Shown here: positions 44,253 to 53,593 of the stretch, one piece after another
Position numbering within the stretch: position 1 is the stretch's first letter
Layout of the letters: each line of letters starts with the position of its first letter
NCBI RefSeq assembly: GCF_029813785.1
Contig: NZ_JARVKY010000002.1
Coordinates: forward strand, 434,001 to 498,000
From: Streptomyces sp. DH41
Lineage (GTDB): Bacteria; Actinomycetota; Actinomycetes; Streptomycetales; Streptomycetaceae
DNA length: 64,000 nt
Reading direction: 5' to 3'
Program-made: the position numbers and the translations under genes
Notes under the pieces: generated by a model
Told to the model about the DNA's origin: nothing
The model's input: only the letters and a program-made list of their open reading frames with translations
The model's database searches: none

Positions 44253-44268
44253 GTCACAGACCTGTCAC
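44253..44268. promoter_or_regulatory. AfsQ1-type binding box GTCAC-N6-GTCAC
   Basis: GTCAC, six bases, GTCAC fits the AfsQ1 consensus GTnAC-n6-GTnAC known from S. coelicolor. A third GTCAC follows at 44277 after eight bases. It lies 112 bases upstream of sigQ and 112 bases upstream of afsQ1, so it can serve activation of sigQ and autoregulation. Confidence 0.8.
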
Positions 44269-44380
44269 AGGGGTCCGTCACGGCTGTACCACCGTTCCTT
44301 CACAGAGTCCGGCGGCGTGGCGGGACCCCAACCGGACCCACCGGTCGATCCGCACCCCCTCCATGGGCCAGAATGAGCCC

Positions 44381-45058
44381 GTGCCTTCCCTGTTGCTGAT
44401 CGAGGACGACGACGCCATCCGTACGGCCCTGGAGCTCTCCCTGACCCGCCAGGGCCACCGGGTGGCCACCGCTGCGAGCGGTGAGGACGGTCTGAAGCTG
44501 TTGCGTGAGCAGCGGCCGGACCTGATCGTGCTGGACGTGATGCTGCCCGGCATCGACGGTTTCGAGGTGTGCCGTCGCGTCCGGCGCACCGACCAGTTGC
44601 CGATCATCCTGCTGACCGCGCGCAATGACGACATCGACGTGGTCGTCGGTCTCGAGTCGGGCGCCGACGACTATGTCGTCAAACCCGTCCAGGGCCGGGT
44701 GCTGGACGCCCGGATCCGGGCCGTGCTGCGGCGCGGGGAACGGGAGTCGACCGACTCGGCGAGCTTCGGCAGCCTGGTCATCGACCGTTCGGCGATGACC
44801 GTCACGAAGAACGGCGAGGACCTCCAGCTCACGCCGACCGAGCTGCGGCTGCTCCTCGAACTGAGCCGGCGGCCGGGGCAGGCGCTGTCCCGGCAGCAGT
44901 TGCTGCGGCTGGTGTGGGAGCACGACTACCTCGGCGACTCCCGGCTGGTGGACGCCTGCGTGCAGCGGCTGCGCGCCAAGATCGAGGACGTGCCGTCGTC
45001 CCCGACCCTGATCCGTACCGTGCGGGGTGTCGGCTACCGGCTGGACCCGCCTCAGTGA
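44381..45058 (+). CDS. afsQ1: Two-component response regulator AfsQ1
   Basis: A 225-residue OmpR-family regulator. The receiver domain has the acidic pocket LLIEDDDAIRTAL, phospho-acceptor Asp in LIVLDVMLPGIDGFEV (about residue 52) and the Thr/Lys switch LLTARND and DYVVKPV. The C-terminal winged helix contains LQLTPTELRLLLELSRRPGQ, LVDACVQRLRAKIED and IRTVRGVGYRL. GTG at 44381 gives exactly the 225 residues of S. coelicolor AfsQ1, which controls antibiotic production and nitrogen and carbon metabolism. The stop overlaps the afsQ2 start by four bases. Confidence 0.95.
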   Translation: MPSLLLIEDDDAIRTALELSLTRQGHRVATAASGEDGLKLLREQRPDLIVLDVMLPGIDGFEVCRRVRRTDQLPIILLTARNDDIDVVVGLESGADDYVVKPVQGRVLDARIRAVLRRGERESTDSASFGSLVIDRSAMTVTKNGEDLQLTPTELRLLLELSRRPGQALSRQQLLRLVWEHDYLGDSRLVDACVQRLRAKIEDVPSSPTLIRTVRGVGYRLDPPQ

Positions 45059-46692
45059 CACAGGAACACCAGGGGGGTTCACGCGGCTGGGCCGTGGCTC
45101 GCAAGGGAGTCTGGTCCTGGCTGCGCTTCACCAGCCTGCGCCTGCGGCTGGTCCTCGTCTTCAGTCTTGTCGCGCTCACCGCCGCCGTGTCCGCGTCCGG
45201 CATCGCCTACTGGCTGAACCGGGAGGCGGTGCTCACCCGCACCCAGGACGCCGTGCTGCGCGGCTTCGAGCAGGAGATGCAGAACCGGGCGGGCGCGCTG
45301 CCCGAGCACCCGACCCAGGACGAGTTGCAGCACACCGCGGGGCAGATGGCGGGCAGCGGCCAGCGGTTCAGCGTGCTGCTGGTCGCCGAGAACACCGACG
45401 GCGAGACCGTGTACGGCAGTTCCGGCGGCCTGGACGGCTTCTCGCTGTCCGACGTGCCCGAGTCGCTCCGCACGGCGGTGAACAAGGAACAGAAGGTCAC
45501 CAAGACCAACAAGCACCCGTACCACCTGTACTGGCAGCGGATCACCGAGGGCGACACCCCGCGGCTCGTGGCCGGCACCAAGGTGATCGGCGGCGGGCCG
45601 ACCGGCTACATGCTCAAGTCGCTGGAACCGGAGGCCAAGGACCTGAACTCGCTCGCCTGGTCGCTGGGGATCGCCACCGCACTCGCCCTGCTCGGCTCCG
45701 CACTGCTCGCGCAGGCGCTGGCGACGACCGTGCTGAAGCCGGTGCACCGGCTCGGGGTCGCGGCGCGCCGCCTCGGCGAGGGGAAGCTCGACACCCGGCT
45801 GCGCGTGTCCGGCACCGACGAACTGGCGGATCTCTCCCGCACGTTCAACAGCGCCGCCGAGGCGCTGGAGAAGCGGGTCGCGGACATGGCCGGCCGGGAG
45901 CAGGCCTCGCGGCGTTTCGTGGCGGACATGAGCCATGAGCTGCGTACCCCGCTGACGGCGATCACCGCCGTCACGGAGGTGCTGGAGGAGGAGCTGGAGT
46001 TCGAGGGCGGGAGTTTCGACCCGATGGTCGAGCCCGCCGTGCGGCTGGTGGTCAGCGAGACGCGGCGGCTGAACGACCTCGTGGAGAACCTGATGGAGGT
46101 CACCCGCTTCGACGCGGGCACCGCCCGGCTGGTCCTGGACGACGTCGACGTCGCCGACCAGATCACCGCCTGCATCGACGCCCGCGCCTGGCTGGACGCC
46201 GTCGACCTCGACGCCGAGCGCGGCATCCACGCCCGTATCGATCCACGCCGCCTGGACGTCATCCTCGCCAACCTGATCGGCAACGCGCTCAAGCACGGCG
46301 GGTCGCCGGTGCGGGTGTCGGTGGCGCGGGCGGACGACGAGGTGGTCATCCGGGTGCGGGACCACGGGCCCGGAATCCCCGAGGACGTCCTGCCGCACGT
46401 CTTCGACCGCTTCTACAAGGCGAGCGCGTCCCGGCCGCGTTCCGAGGGCAGCGGACTCGGCCTGTCCATCGCCCTGGAGAACGCGCACATCCACGGCGGT
46501 GGGATCACCGCCGAGAACTGCCCCGAGGGGGGTGCGGTGTTCACGCTGCGGCTGCCGCAGGACCCGCCGGCGGACGAGGACTCCGAGGACGCCGGGGACG
46601 CCGGGGGCACTGGGAGCGCCAGGGCCGGCTCGGGTGACTCGGGTGACTCGGGTGACGAGAGTACGGGCAAGGACGCGAAGGGACAGGTCTGA
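45055..46692 (+). CDS. afsQ2: Sensor histidine kinase AfsQ2
   Basis: A 545-residue membrane kinase. The first membrane helix is LRLVLVFSLVALTAAVSASG, an extracytoplasmic sensor of about 130 residues follows, and the second helix is around SLGIATALALLGSALLAQAL. Then come HAMP (LKPVHRLGVAARRLGEGKLD), the phospho-acceptor box DMSHELRTPLTAI, and the ATP-binding domain with NLIGNALKHGG, DHGPGIPEDVLPHVF and GSGLGLSIA. A Gly/Asp/Ser-rich tail is added. The GTG start overlaps the afsQ1 stop. Partner of AfsQ1. Confidence 0.94.
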   Translation: MTQEHQGGSRGWAVARKGVWSWLRFTSLRLRLVLVFSLVALTAAVSASGIAYWLNREAVLTRTQDAVLRGFEQEMQNRAGALPEHPTQDELQHTAGQMAGSGQRFSVLLVAENTDGETVYGSSGGLDGFSLSDVPESLRTAVNKEQKVTKTNKHPYHLYWQRITEGDTPRLVAGTKVIGGGPTGYMLKSLEPEAKDLNSLAWSLGIATALALLGSALLAQALATTVLKPVHRLGVAARRLGEGKLDTRLRVSGTDELADLSRTFNSAAEALEKRVADMAGREQASRRFVADMSHELRTPLTAITAVTEVLEEELEFEGGSFDPMVEPAVRLVVSETRRLNDLVENLMEVTRFDAGTARLVLDDVDVADQITACIDARAWLDAVDLDAERGIHARIDPRRLDVILANLIGNALKHGGSPVRVSVARADDEVVIRVRDHGPGIPEDVLPHVFDRFYKASASRPRSEGSGLGLSIALENAHIHGGGITAENCPEGGAVFTLRLPQDPPADEDSEDAGDAGGTGSARAGSGDSGDSGDESTGKDAKGQV

Positions 46693-47309
46693 TGACCGTA
46701 CGCCGCCTGCCGGCACTCCCCGGGCTCGTAGTGCTGGCCGCGCTGCTCGCCGGGTGTGGCATCCGCGCCACGGAGGTGCCCACGGACTACGGTCCCGCGC
46801 CCTCACGGGTGCGCTGCTCGCCGGCCGAGCCCGACGTGTCGACGCGGGCCGCGCCAGGCGTGCCGGTCCGGGTGTTCCTGCTGTGCGGCTCGTCGCTGGC
46901 GGCCGTGGACCGGACGGTACGGGTCCCGGACGGCGGGGCGGACTCCGAGCGGCGGGTGCTGGTGGCCGAGGGGCTCCTCGACCAGCTCACGGCACCGCCG
47001 TCGGCCGCGGAGAACGAGGCCGGGTACACCACGGACGTCGGCCGCGGGATCACCGTGGCGGGGCCGCGTTCCGGCGATCCCGAGGACACGCTGCGCCTCG
47101 GCGTCGAGCCCGGCGACCTCACCTCGTACGCCCTCGCCCAGGTCGTCTGCACCTTCTCCGACTCGGCCGCGACCGAGGGCGACGGCGACGACTCCGTCGT
47201 GCTGGCCGGCCCGGCCGACCGGCCCGCGCGCCGCTACGTCTGCACGGACGAGGTCCGCGCCCGGCCGGGCAGCAACGAACCTCCGTCCAGCGAGGTCACG
47301 GACGGCTGA
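46692..47309 (+). CDS. Lipoprotein of the afsQ operon
   Basis: A 205-residue protein with signal peptide and lipobox (LPGLVVLAALLAGC, Cys at about 25). The mature part has a GerMN-like character: VFLLCGSSLAAVDRTV, VLVAEGLLDQLTAPPSAAEN and TDVGRGITVAG resemble the spore-germination lipoprotein fold, though this is a tentative reading. Its ATG shares one base with the afsQ2 stop (TGATG), so it belongs to the afsQ operon and may take part in signal sensing at the outer membrane face. Confidence 0.85.
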   Translation: MTVRRLPALPGLVVLAALLAGCGIRATEVPTDYGPAPSRVRCSPAEPDVSTRAAPGVPVRVFLLCGSSLAAVDRTVRVPDGGADSERRVLVAEGLLDQLTAPPSAAENEAGYTTDVGRGITVAGPRSGDPEDTLRLGVEPGDLTSYALAQVVCTFSDSAATEGDGDDSVVLAGPADRPARRYVCTDEVRARPGSNEPPSSEVTDG

Positions 47310-47471
47310 CGGCTGACGGCCGGCCGCCGCCGGCTGACGGTCGGCGGTCGGTCGGCGGCGCGGGGCTGACGGGCGCGGGCGCCGAGGTCCGCGTGGGCCA
47401 TGTGGCGCAAGCCTCACCCTCGCGAGGGAGAGGCCGGAACCGAGTGCGGCGGCGCCCGCGTCTAGGGGGAC

Positions 47472-48023
47472 GTGCAGCGTCATGGGTATTTCGGCGGCAG
47501 CGCCGCGCTCCGCATCCGTGCGACCGGAAGTGTTCTCCTGGTCGCACATCTCGCGTTCGTCGCCTGGTACACGCTGCGGCCACTCGACGTCCCCTGGGTG
47601 CTGCCGCCCAACCTGCACCCGTTCGACGGGATCCGCGCCGATCTGGCGCTCGGCTGGCCCGCGGCGGCACGTGCCCTCGGAGGGTCGCTCGCGCTGCTGG
47701 CGCCGCTGGGGGTCCTGCTGCCGATGGCGGGCGGCCGACTGACCGTCTCGCCGCTGGCCTCCCTGCTGCGCACCATGGCCGCGGGCGCCCTGCTGTCGCT
47801 GGGCATCGAGCTGCTGCAGACCGGAGTGCCCGGCCAGGTCGTCGACGTCGACTCGCTCCTGCTGAACACGGCAGGCGTGGCCCTGGCTCACCTGGCCCTC
47901 GTCCCCGCGGGCCGGGCCCGGCTCCGTCGCAGGTCCGAGCAGGGCGAGGGGGAGGCCGCACCTCAGGAGGAGCTCACTCAGGGTCGGACCCCGACGATTC
48001 CCAGGGTCGGTATCGCCCCGTAG
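47472..48023 (+). CDS. VanZ family membrane protein
   Basis: A 183-residue protein. Helices are at ALRIRATGSVLLVAHLAFVA, ALGGSLALLAPLGVLLPMAG and LLRTMAAGALLSLGIELLQT. WYTLRPLDV and the GIELLQTGVPGQVVDVDSLL...NTAG block are the VanZ-like signature. VanZ proteins are linked to teicoplanin resistance in some hosts, but in Streptomyces the role is unclear. GTG at 47472 stands right after AGGGGGA, which is too close for a good ribosome binding site, so a start a few codons later is possible. Confidence 0.85.
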   Translation: MQRHGYFGGSAALRIRATGSVLLVAHLAFVAWYTLRPLDVPWVLPPNLHPFDGIRADLALGWPAAARALGGSLALLAPLGVLLPMAGGRLTVSPLASLLRTMAAGALLSLGIELLQTGVPGQVVDVDSLLLNTAGVALAHLALVPAGRARLRRRSEQGEGEAAPQEELTQGRTPTIPRVGIAP

Positions 48024-48118
48024 AGCGACGCTTTGTTCCGTTCGTCTCCGTAGCGTGGAGGGCAGATGAAGGGGAAGCCGCACGGCAGCCCCGTCCACAC
48101 GCTCACGAAGGAGCCGCG

Positions 48119-48322
48119 ATGTCCCGCCTCGCCCGCCCCACCCACGGCCGCATGATCGGCGGAGTGTGCGCCGCGCTGGCCCGGCGCTTCGGCACCTCCA
48201 CCACCACGATGCGGACGATCTTCGTGGTCTCCTGCCTGCTGCCCGGCCCGCAGTTCCTGCTCTACCTCGCCCTGTGGCTCCTGCTGCCGTCCGAGGAGAA
48301 GGCCGCCCGTACGGCCTGGTGA
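48119..48322 (+). CDS. PspC domain protein
   Basis: A 67-residue protein consisting of one PspC domain: RLARPTHGRMIGGVCAALAR, then FGTSTTTMRTIFVVSCLLPG and LLYLALWLLLPSEE, one or two membrane helices. AAGGAG lies six bases upstream of the ATG at 48119. PspC-type proteins take part in envelope-stress signalling in other bacteria; here only the domain is certain. Confidence 0.88.
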   Translation: MSRLARPTHGRMIGGVCAALARRFGTSTTTMRTIFVVSCLLPGPQFLLYLALWLLLPSEEKAARTAW

Positions 48323-48377
48323 CGGGCCCCTGCGGGTCCCTGTGACCCGCCTCCCCGCCCCGCCTCCCCTCTGGTAC

Positions 48378-48420
48378 GCCGACGGGGCGCACCCGGTGTC
48401 GCCGGGTGCGCCCCGTCGGC
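48378..48420. terminator. Bidirectional 19-bp perfect hairpin
   Basis: GCCGACGGGGCGCACCCGG at 48378-48396 pairs without mismatch with its complement at 48402-48420; the loop is TGTCG. It stands between the convergent PspC gene and the small secreted-protein gene and should stop transcription from both sides. Confidence 0.9.
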
Positions 48421-48440
48421 GCGCGTGGGGAGAAGCGGGC

Positions 48441-48785
48441 TCAGCCGCCGAGCGGGATGCCGTTCAAGCCCAGGCCCTGGGCCGGCAGGCCACCGAGCAG
48501 GCCGGCGACCGGAGCATCGGAGAGCTGCTCGGCGACCACCTGCTCGGCGAGCGGCGGCGCGGCGGTCAGACCCTTGCCGGAGATGTCGCCGGCCTGCGAC
48601 AGCGTGTTGCCCGCGAGGGGCGCCACCTCGGAGACGGTCTCCATGGGGAGGGTCCGGGCGACGGAGTCCACGGCCTGGGTGGCGTCCGGGAGTTCCGGCG
48701 CCGCGGTGGCCGCGCCCGCGCCGACGGCGGCGAAGGCGGCACCGAGGGCGGCGACACCGAGGGTCTTGACTGCAGACTGCTTCAT
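48441..48785 (-). CDS. Small secreted protein
   Basis: A 114-residue protein with a Sec-type signal peptide (MKQSAVKTLGVAALGAAFAA, cleavage after about ATAAPE). The mature part is Gly/Pro/Ala-rich (LPMETVSEVAPLAGNTLSQA, LLGGLPAQGLGLNGIPLGG) and lacks a recognised domain. GAGGA lies eight bases before the ATG at 48785, which rules out the 50 upstream in-frame codons. Similar small secreted proteins are common in Streptomyces; function unknown. Confidence 0.75.
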   Translation of the reverse strand: MKQSAVKTLGVAALGAAFAAVGAGAATAAPELPDATQAVDSVARTLPMETVSEVAPLAGNTLSQAGDISGKGLTAAPPLAEQVVAEQLSDAPVAGLLGGLPAQGLGLNGIPLGG

Positions 48786-48924
48786 GAAATGCGTCCTCGA
48801 AATGGGATGACGGGGATGTGAGCGGTCCTTGAACGTAAACACGCGGCACCCCTCGCGGCAAACATTGAAATGCGGACGGATTGTGAAAGCCCATCCGCAT
48901 TTCCGTATTACCGTCGCCTCACAC

Positions 48925-50166
48925 TCAGCTCTCACTCTCCGAAGAACCGCTGGTCGAAGCGGTTTGCTGGAACAGCCATTCGGATTTCAACTCGGCATAT
49001 CCGGGCTTGATCACGTCATTGATCATGGCCAGTCGTTCATCGAAAGGAATGAACGCTGATTTCATCGCATTGACGGAGAACCACTGCATGTCATCGAGCG
49101 TGTAACCGAACGCGTCGACAAGGTGCTCGAATTCCCGGCTCATACCGGTGTGGGACATCAGCCGGTTGTCCGTGTTGACGGTGGCACGGAAGTGCAGCCG
49201 TCGCAGCAGCCCGATGGGGTGCTCGGCGTACGAGTCCGCCGCCCCGGTCTGCAGGTTGGAACTGGGGCACAGCTCCAGCGGGACGCGCTTGTCCCGGACG
49301 TACGAGGCGAGCCGCCCGAGTTCGACCGTGCCGTCCTCGTGGACCTTGATGTCGTCGATGATGCGCACCCCGTGCCCGAGCCGGTCGGCGCCGCACCACT
49401 GCAGGGCCTGCCAGATGGACGGCAGCCCGAAGGCCTCGCCGGCGTGGATCGTGAAGTGGTTGTTCTCGCGCTTGAGGTATTCGAAGGCGTCCAGGTGCCG
49501 GGTGGGCGGGTACCCGGCCTCGGCGCCCGCGATGTCGAAGCCGACGACTCCGAGATCGCGGTAGCGGTTGGCGAGTTCGGCGATCTCCAGCGAGCGGGCG
49601 GCGTGCCGCATGGCGGTGAGCAGGGCGCCGACCCGGATGCGGTGGCCGTTGCCCCGGGCCCGGCGCTCGCCCTCCCGGAAGCCCTCGTTGACGGCCTCGA
49701 CGACCTCTTCGAGGCTGAGCCCGCCCTCCAGGTGCTGCTCGGGGGCGTACCGCACCTCGGCGTAGACGACGCCGTCCTCGGCGAGGTCCTCGGCGCACTC
49801 GGCGGCGACCCGGACCAGCGCGTCACGGGTCTGCATGACGCCGACGGTGTGGGAGAAGGTCTCCAGGTACCGCTCCAGCGACCCGGAGTCGGCGGCCTGC
49901 CGGAACCAGGCGCCGAGCCGGTCGGCGTCGGTCTCGGGGAGGCCGGAGTAGCCGGTCGCCCGGGCGAGTTCGACGACCGTGCCGGGACGCAGCCCGCCGT
50001 CGAGATGGTCGTGCAGCAGAACCTTCGGCGCCTGGCGGATCTGATCCGGCGTCGGAGTCCTCGCGGTGTTCTTCGCGGCGGCCTGGGCGGCCGTCTGCGC
50101 GGAGGTCTGCGCGGAGGTCTGATCGGCCGTCTTCGCGGCGGTCTGCGCGGTGCTCTGGCTCGTCAT
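48925..50166 (-). CDS. add: Adenosine deaminase
   Basis: A 413-residue enzyme that converts (deoxy)adenosine to (deoxy)inosine for PunA. Zinc and substrate residues are seen in [14 protein letters not shown] (HxH), [18 protein letters not shown] and the late [18 protein letters not shown] (Asp pair). The first 40 residues are an Ala/Gln/Thr repeat with no structure, and the tail is Ser-rich. The gene has the CTACGCGCGTAG operator 16 bases upstream of its ATG, tying it to punA, deoC and the transporter operon. Confidence 0.95.
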   Translation of the reverse strand: MTSQSTAQTAAKTADQTSAQTSAQTAAQAAAKNTARTPTPDQIRQAPKVLLHDHLDGGLRPGTVVELARATGYSGLPETDADRLGAWFRQAADSGSLERYLETFSHTVGVMQTRDALVRVAAECAEDLAEDGVVYAEVRYAPEQHLEGGLSLEEVVEAVNEGFREGERRARGNGHRIRVGALLTAMRHAARSLEIAELANRYRDLGVVGFDIAGAEAGYPPTRHLDAFEYLKRENNHFTIHAGEAFGLPSIWQALQWCGADRLGHGVRIIDDIKVHEDGTVELGRLASYVRDKRVPLELCPSSNLQTGAADSYAEHPIGLLRRLHFRATVNTDNRLMSHTGMSREFEHLVDAFGYTLDDMQWFSVNAMKSAFIPFDERLAMINDVIKPGYAELKSEWLFQQTASTSGSSESES

Positions 50167-50182
50167 TTCCGCACCCTAACTC

Positions 50183-50194
50183 CTACGCGCGTAG
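50183..50194. promoter_or_regulatory. Palindromic operator CTACGCGCGTAG upstream of add
   Basis: A perfect copy of the shared palindrome, 16 bases before the adenosine deaminase start. Read on the minus strand it continues as GTAGGAGTTAGGG toward the ATG, so it may also overlap the ribosome binding region. Confidence 0.75.
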
Positions 50195-50343
50195 AACGCC
50201 GGGTGAATGCGCGGGAACACCCGCGAACGCGCGGACTCCGGGGCGTTCACGCGGCGCGCGGCCGGCGTGTACGGACCCGCCGATATGTAACGGTGACCGC
50301 TGGGACGGGTGGCGTACCCCCCGTCTTCTGAGAATCTTCTGCC

Positions 50344-51108
50344 ATGTCACAGCAAGCGACGCCGGTCCGTCGGGCCCGGCTGGGGCGAACGCTCGGTCCG
50401 GAGGGGACGGCGGTGAGCGGTGTGGTGCTGCTGCTCCCCGGTGGCGACGAGGTCTCCAGCCGCAGACCGTCTCCGCTGCTCGCGGCGGCGTCCGTCCGCA
50501 CGCTGGGGCGCCGGCTCACGCGCGCGGGGCGGGACGAGGGCCTGGCCGCGCACGTCGTGCACTACCGCTACCGCGGCTGGAACGGCACCGAGGCCCACCT
50601 CGCCCGGGACGCCGAGTGGGCCGCCGACGAGGCCGTACGGCGCTACGGCGACGTCCCCGTCTGCCTGGTCGGCACCGACATGGGCGGGCGTGCGGCGCTG
50701 CGCGCGGGCGGGCACGAGGCCGTCAACTCGGTACTGGCGATCGCCCCTTGGCTGCCCGACGAGGACATGGCCGCACCACCCGAACCGGTGAAGCAGCTCG
50801 CCGGGCGGCAGGTGCTGATCGTGCACGGCACGAACGACGAACGCAGCGATCCGGAGCTGTCGTTCCGGCTGGCCTCCCGGGCGAAGAAGACGAACCGTGC
50901 CGTGTGCCGGTTCGAAGTCCACTCCGACGGCCACGGCTTGCGGCACTACCGGGAGGAAGTCGCCGCGCTGGCGCAGGACTTCGTGATGGGTGTGCTGTTC
51001 GGGCAGTCGTTCTCGCGGCCGGTGGAGGACGCGCTGGCCGCTCCCCCGCCGCTGGGGCTGCGGATGCCGTTGGCGGTGGGGTTCGGGAAGTCGTTGCGGC
51101 GGCGGTAG
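50344..51108 (+). CDS. Alpha/beta hydrolase family protein
   Basis: A 254-residue protein with the hydrolase pattern GVVLLLPGGDEVSSRRPSPL (oxyanion strand), VCLVGTDMGGRAALRAGGHE (nucleophile elbow), VLIVHGTNDERSDPE (acid) and SDGHGLRHY (His). The elbow reads G-T-D-M-G, so an Asp takes the place of the usual Ser nucleophile; the protein might work like a dehalogenase or epoxide-hydrolase type enzyme or be inactive. Substrate unknown. It is divergent from add. Confidence 0.85.
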   Translation: MSQQATPVRRARLGRTLGPEGTAVSGVVLLLPGGDEVSSRRPSPLLAAASVRTLGRRLTRAGRDEGLAAHVVHYRYRGWNGTEAHLARDAEWAADEAVRRYGDVPVCLVGTDMGGRAALRAGGHEAVNSVLAIAPWLPDEDMAAPPEPVKQLAGRQVLIVHGTNDERSDPELSFRLASRAKKTNRAVCRFEVHSDGHGLRHYREEVAALAQDFVMGVLFGQSFSRPVEDALAAPPPLGLRMPLAVGFGKSLRRR

Positions 51109-51143
51109 CGACCGCGGCGCGGTGTCCGGGCGGCCTGGCCGGG

Positions 51144-52097
51144 TCAGGACGGGAGCAGGTGGCCCCGCCTCGACAGCAGGAACTTCTTGAAGGCCGCCAC
51201 CGGGGGCGTGTCCGTACGCCCCGCCAGCCAGGCCACGCCGATCTCGCGGGCCGCGCGCGGGGCCGTGACCGTCAGTTCGACCACGCCGGGACGGGGCACG
51301 GCGGGCGGCGGCAGCAGGGCGACGCCGAGGCCGGCCGCGACCAGCCCGCGGAGTGTCTCCGCCTCCTCCCCCTCGAAGGCCACCCTGGGCCGGAAACCGG
51401 CCTCCTTGCACAGGGCGTCGGTGATGCGCCGCAGGCCGTAGCCGGGCTCCAGGGTCACGAAGGCCTCGTCGGCGGCCTCGGCGAGGCGGATGCGCCTGCG
51501 CGCGGCCAGGGAGTGGTCGGCCGGCACGACCAGGCGCAGCTTCTGCTCGTCGAGGCGGCGGGCGACCAGGTCGGGGGCGTCCGGGACCGGGGAGGTCAGG
51601 CAGAGGTCGAGTTCGCCGGCGCGCAGGCGCTCCAGCATGGCCTCGCCGTAGTTCTGGACGAGGCTGAAGCGGACGCGGGGGTGGTCGGCGCGGAAGGCGT
51701 GCAGCAGCCCGGGGACGGTCTCGGCGCCCATGGTGTGCAGGAAGCCGAAGGCGACCTTGCCGGTGGCCGGGTCGGCGTCCGCGCGGACCTCGTCGGCGGC
51801 GCGCTCCACCTCGGCGAGGGCGCGTTCGACCGATCCCAGGAAGGTACGTCCGGCGACGGTCAGCGCGAGGGTGCGGCCGCGGCGCACGAACAGGTCGACG
51901 CCCAGGTCCTCTTCGAGGCGGACGAGGGCGCGGGAGAGCGTCGACTGGGGGACGTTCATCTCCTGGGCGGCCCGGGTGACGTGCTCGGTGCGGGCCACGC
52001 CGGCGAAGTGCGCGAGGCGGGGCGCGAGCAGCGCGACGATGTCTTCTGTGTCACCGGAAGGTGACAGGCGGGCCTGTGAGCTTTGCTGATGCACCAT
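51144..52097 (-). CDS. LysR family transcriptional regulator
   Basis: A 317-residue LysR protein. The winged HTH is at residues 24-82 (LAHFAGVARTEHVTRAAQEM, then PQSTLSRALVRLEEDLGVDL), followed by the periplasmic-binding-like sensor domain (GKVAFGFLHTMGAETVPGLL; LRAGELDLCLTSPVPDAPDL; GLGVALLPPPAVPRPGVVEL). It is divergent from the MFS transporter gene with 63 bases between and probably controls that gene; the inducer is unknown. ATG at 52097 starts MVHQQSSQ. Confidence 0.92.
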   Translation of the reverse strand: MVHQQSSQARLSPSGDTEDIVALLAPRLAHFAGVARTEHVTRAAQEMNVPQSTLSRALVRLEEDLGVDLFVRRGRTLALTVAGRTFLGSVERALAEVERAADEVRADADPATGKVAFGFLHTMGAETVPGLLHAFRADHPRVRFSLVQNYGEAMLERLRAGELDLCLTSPVPDAPDLVARRLDEQKLRLVVPADHSLAARRRIRLAEAADEAFVTLEPGYGLRRITDALCKEAGFRPRVAFEGEEAETLRGLVAAGLGVALLPPPAVPRPGVVELTVTAPRAAREIGVAWLAGRTDTPPVAAFKKFLLSRRGHLLPS

Positions 52098-52160
52098 GGG
52101 AACGATTATGGCCATTCCATGCATTGGACGGATGAGTCGCGGTCTTCGTACCGTCGCTGC

Positions 52161-53486
52161 ATGACTCCCGCCGATACCGGGGCGTCCACCACCCTGGACG
52201 CCGCTGCATCCGTCTCCGCCACCGACGTCCCCGGCGCACCCGGCGCTCCTGACACCCCCGACTCGCGTATGGCCCCCGGCGGGCCCGGCTACCGCCGGAT
52301 GAGCCTCGCCCTGTTCCTGGCGGGCGTCGCCACCTTCGCGCTCCTCTACTCCACCCAGGCCCTGCTGCCGCTCATCTCGGGCGACATGGGCGTCAGCGCG
52401 AGCGACGCGAGCTGGACGGTGGCCGCCGCGACCGGTGGCCTCGCGGTGTTCGTGCTGCCGATGAGCGCGCTCTCGGAGCGCTTCGGACGCCGTACGGTCA
52501 TGACGGCGTCGCTGGCGGTCGCGGTGACCGTCGGGCTGCTGGTCCCCTTCGCCCCCTCGCTGCCGGCGCTCGTCGCGCTGCGCGCCGTACAGGGCGCGGC
52601 GCTGGCCGGTCTGCCGGCCTCGGCGACGGCGTACCTCGCGGAGGAGGTGCGGCCGCGTGCGCTGGTCACCGCGATCGGCCTGTTCGTGGCGGGCAACAGC
52701 GTCGGCGGGATGAGCGGCCGGGTCATCACCGGCTGGGTGGCCCAGGAGTGGGGCTGGCGGATCGCCGTCGGCGTGATCGGCCTCGTCGCGGTGGCGTGCG
52801 CGGTGGCCTTCCGGATGCTGCTGCCGGCGCCGAAGCACTTCACGCCGGGCTCGCTGCGCCCCCGCGTCCTGGTCCGCACGGTCCGCGACCACCTCGCCAA
52901 CCCGCTGCTGCGCCGCCTGTACGCGATCGGCGCCCTGTTCATGACGGTGTTCGGCGGCGTCTACACGGTGATCGGCTACCGCCTGGCCCAGGCGCCCTTC
53001 TCCCTGCCGCAGGGTCTCATCGGCTCGATCTTCCTGGTCTACCTGGTCGGCACGGTCTCGGCGTCGACGGCGGGCCGTCTGGTGGGGCGTCTCGGCCGCC
53101 GCGGGGCGCTGTACCTGGGCGGCGGTACGACGGCGGCGGGCCTGCTGCTGTCCCTCGCCCCGTCCCTGCCGCTGGTCCTGCTGGGCCTGGTGCTGATCAC
53201 GGCGGGTTTCTTCGCCGGGCACGCGGTGGCGTCCTCGGCGGTCGGCAAGACCGCCCAGCACGGCCGCGCCCAGGCCTCGGCCCTGTACCAGTCCGCCTAC
53301 TACGTCGGCTCCAGCGCGGGCAGCACGGTGGGCGCGGTGGCCTTCCACTCCGGCGGCTGGGCCGGGACGGTCGGGGTCGGGCTGCTGGCGGTGGCGGGCG
53401 TCGTGGCGATCACGGTCCTCGGCTCCCTCGCGGCGCGCCGGCAGGCCCCGGACAGGCCGGTGCGGGCCTTGAGCCTACCCCGCTGA
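52161..53486 (+). CDS. MFS transporter (12-helix drug/metabolite exporter)
   Basis: A 441-residue protein with about 12 membrane helices, beginning after an Ala/Pro/Thr-rich cytoplasmic N-terminus. The MFS loop 2-3 motif is seen as ALSERFGRRTVMTASLAV, and the family feature LLYSTQALLPLISGDMGVSA fits the YnfM/AraJ-like exporters. RLGRRGALYLGGGTTAAG is the corresponding loop in the second half. It is probably a proton-driven exporter under control of the divergent LysR gene. Confidence 0.9.
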   Translation: MTPADTGASTTLDAAASVSATDVPGAPGAPDTPDSRMAPGGPGYRRMSLALFLAGVATFALLYSTQALLPLISGDMGVSASDASWTVAAATGGLAVFVLPMSALSERFGRRTVMTASLAVAVTVGLLVPFAPSLPALVALRAVQGAALAGLPASATAYLAEEVRPRALVTAIGLFVAGNSVGGMSGRVITGWVAQEWGWRIAVGVIGLVAVACAVAFRMLLPAPKHFTPGSLRPRVLVRTVRDHLANPLLRRLYAIGALFMTVFGGVYTVIGYRLAQAPFSLPQGLIGSIFLVYLVGTVSASTAGRLVGRLGRRGALYLGGGTTAAGLLLSLAPSLPLVLLGLVLITAGFFAGHAVASSAVGKTAQHGRAQASALYQSAYYVGSSAGSTVGAVAFHSGGWAGTVGVGLLAVAGVVAITVLGSLAARRQAPDRPVRALSLPR

Positions 53487-53593
53487 CCTGCGCCTTTCTT
53501 GACTGCACAGGCCATTGTCAGTCCTCTGCGGTAGCTTCCGAAGTGCGAGGCGCGAAGACGCGCACGACGGTACGCCACAGGGGTGGGTGGACG

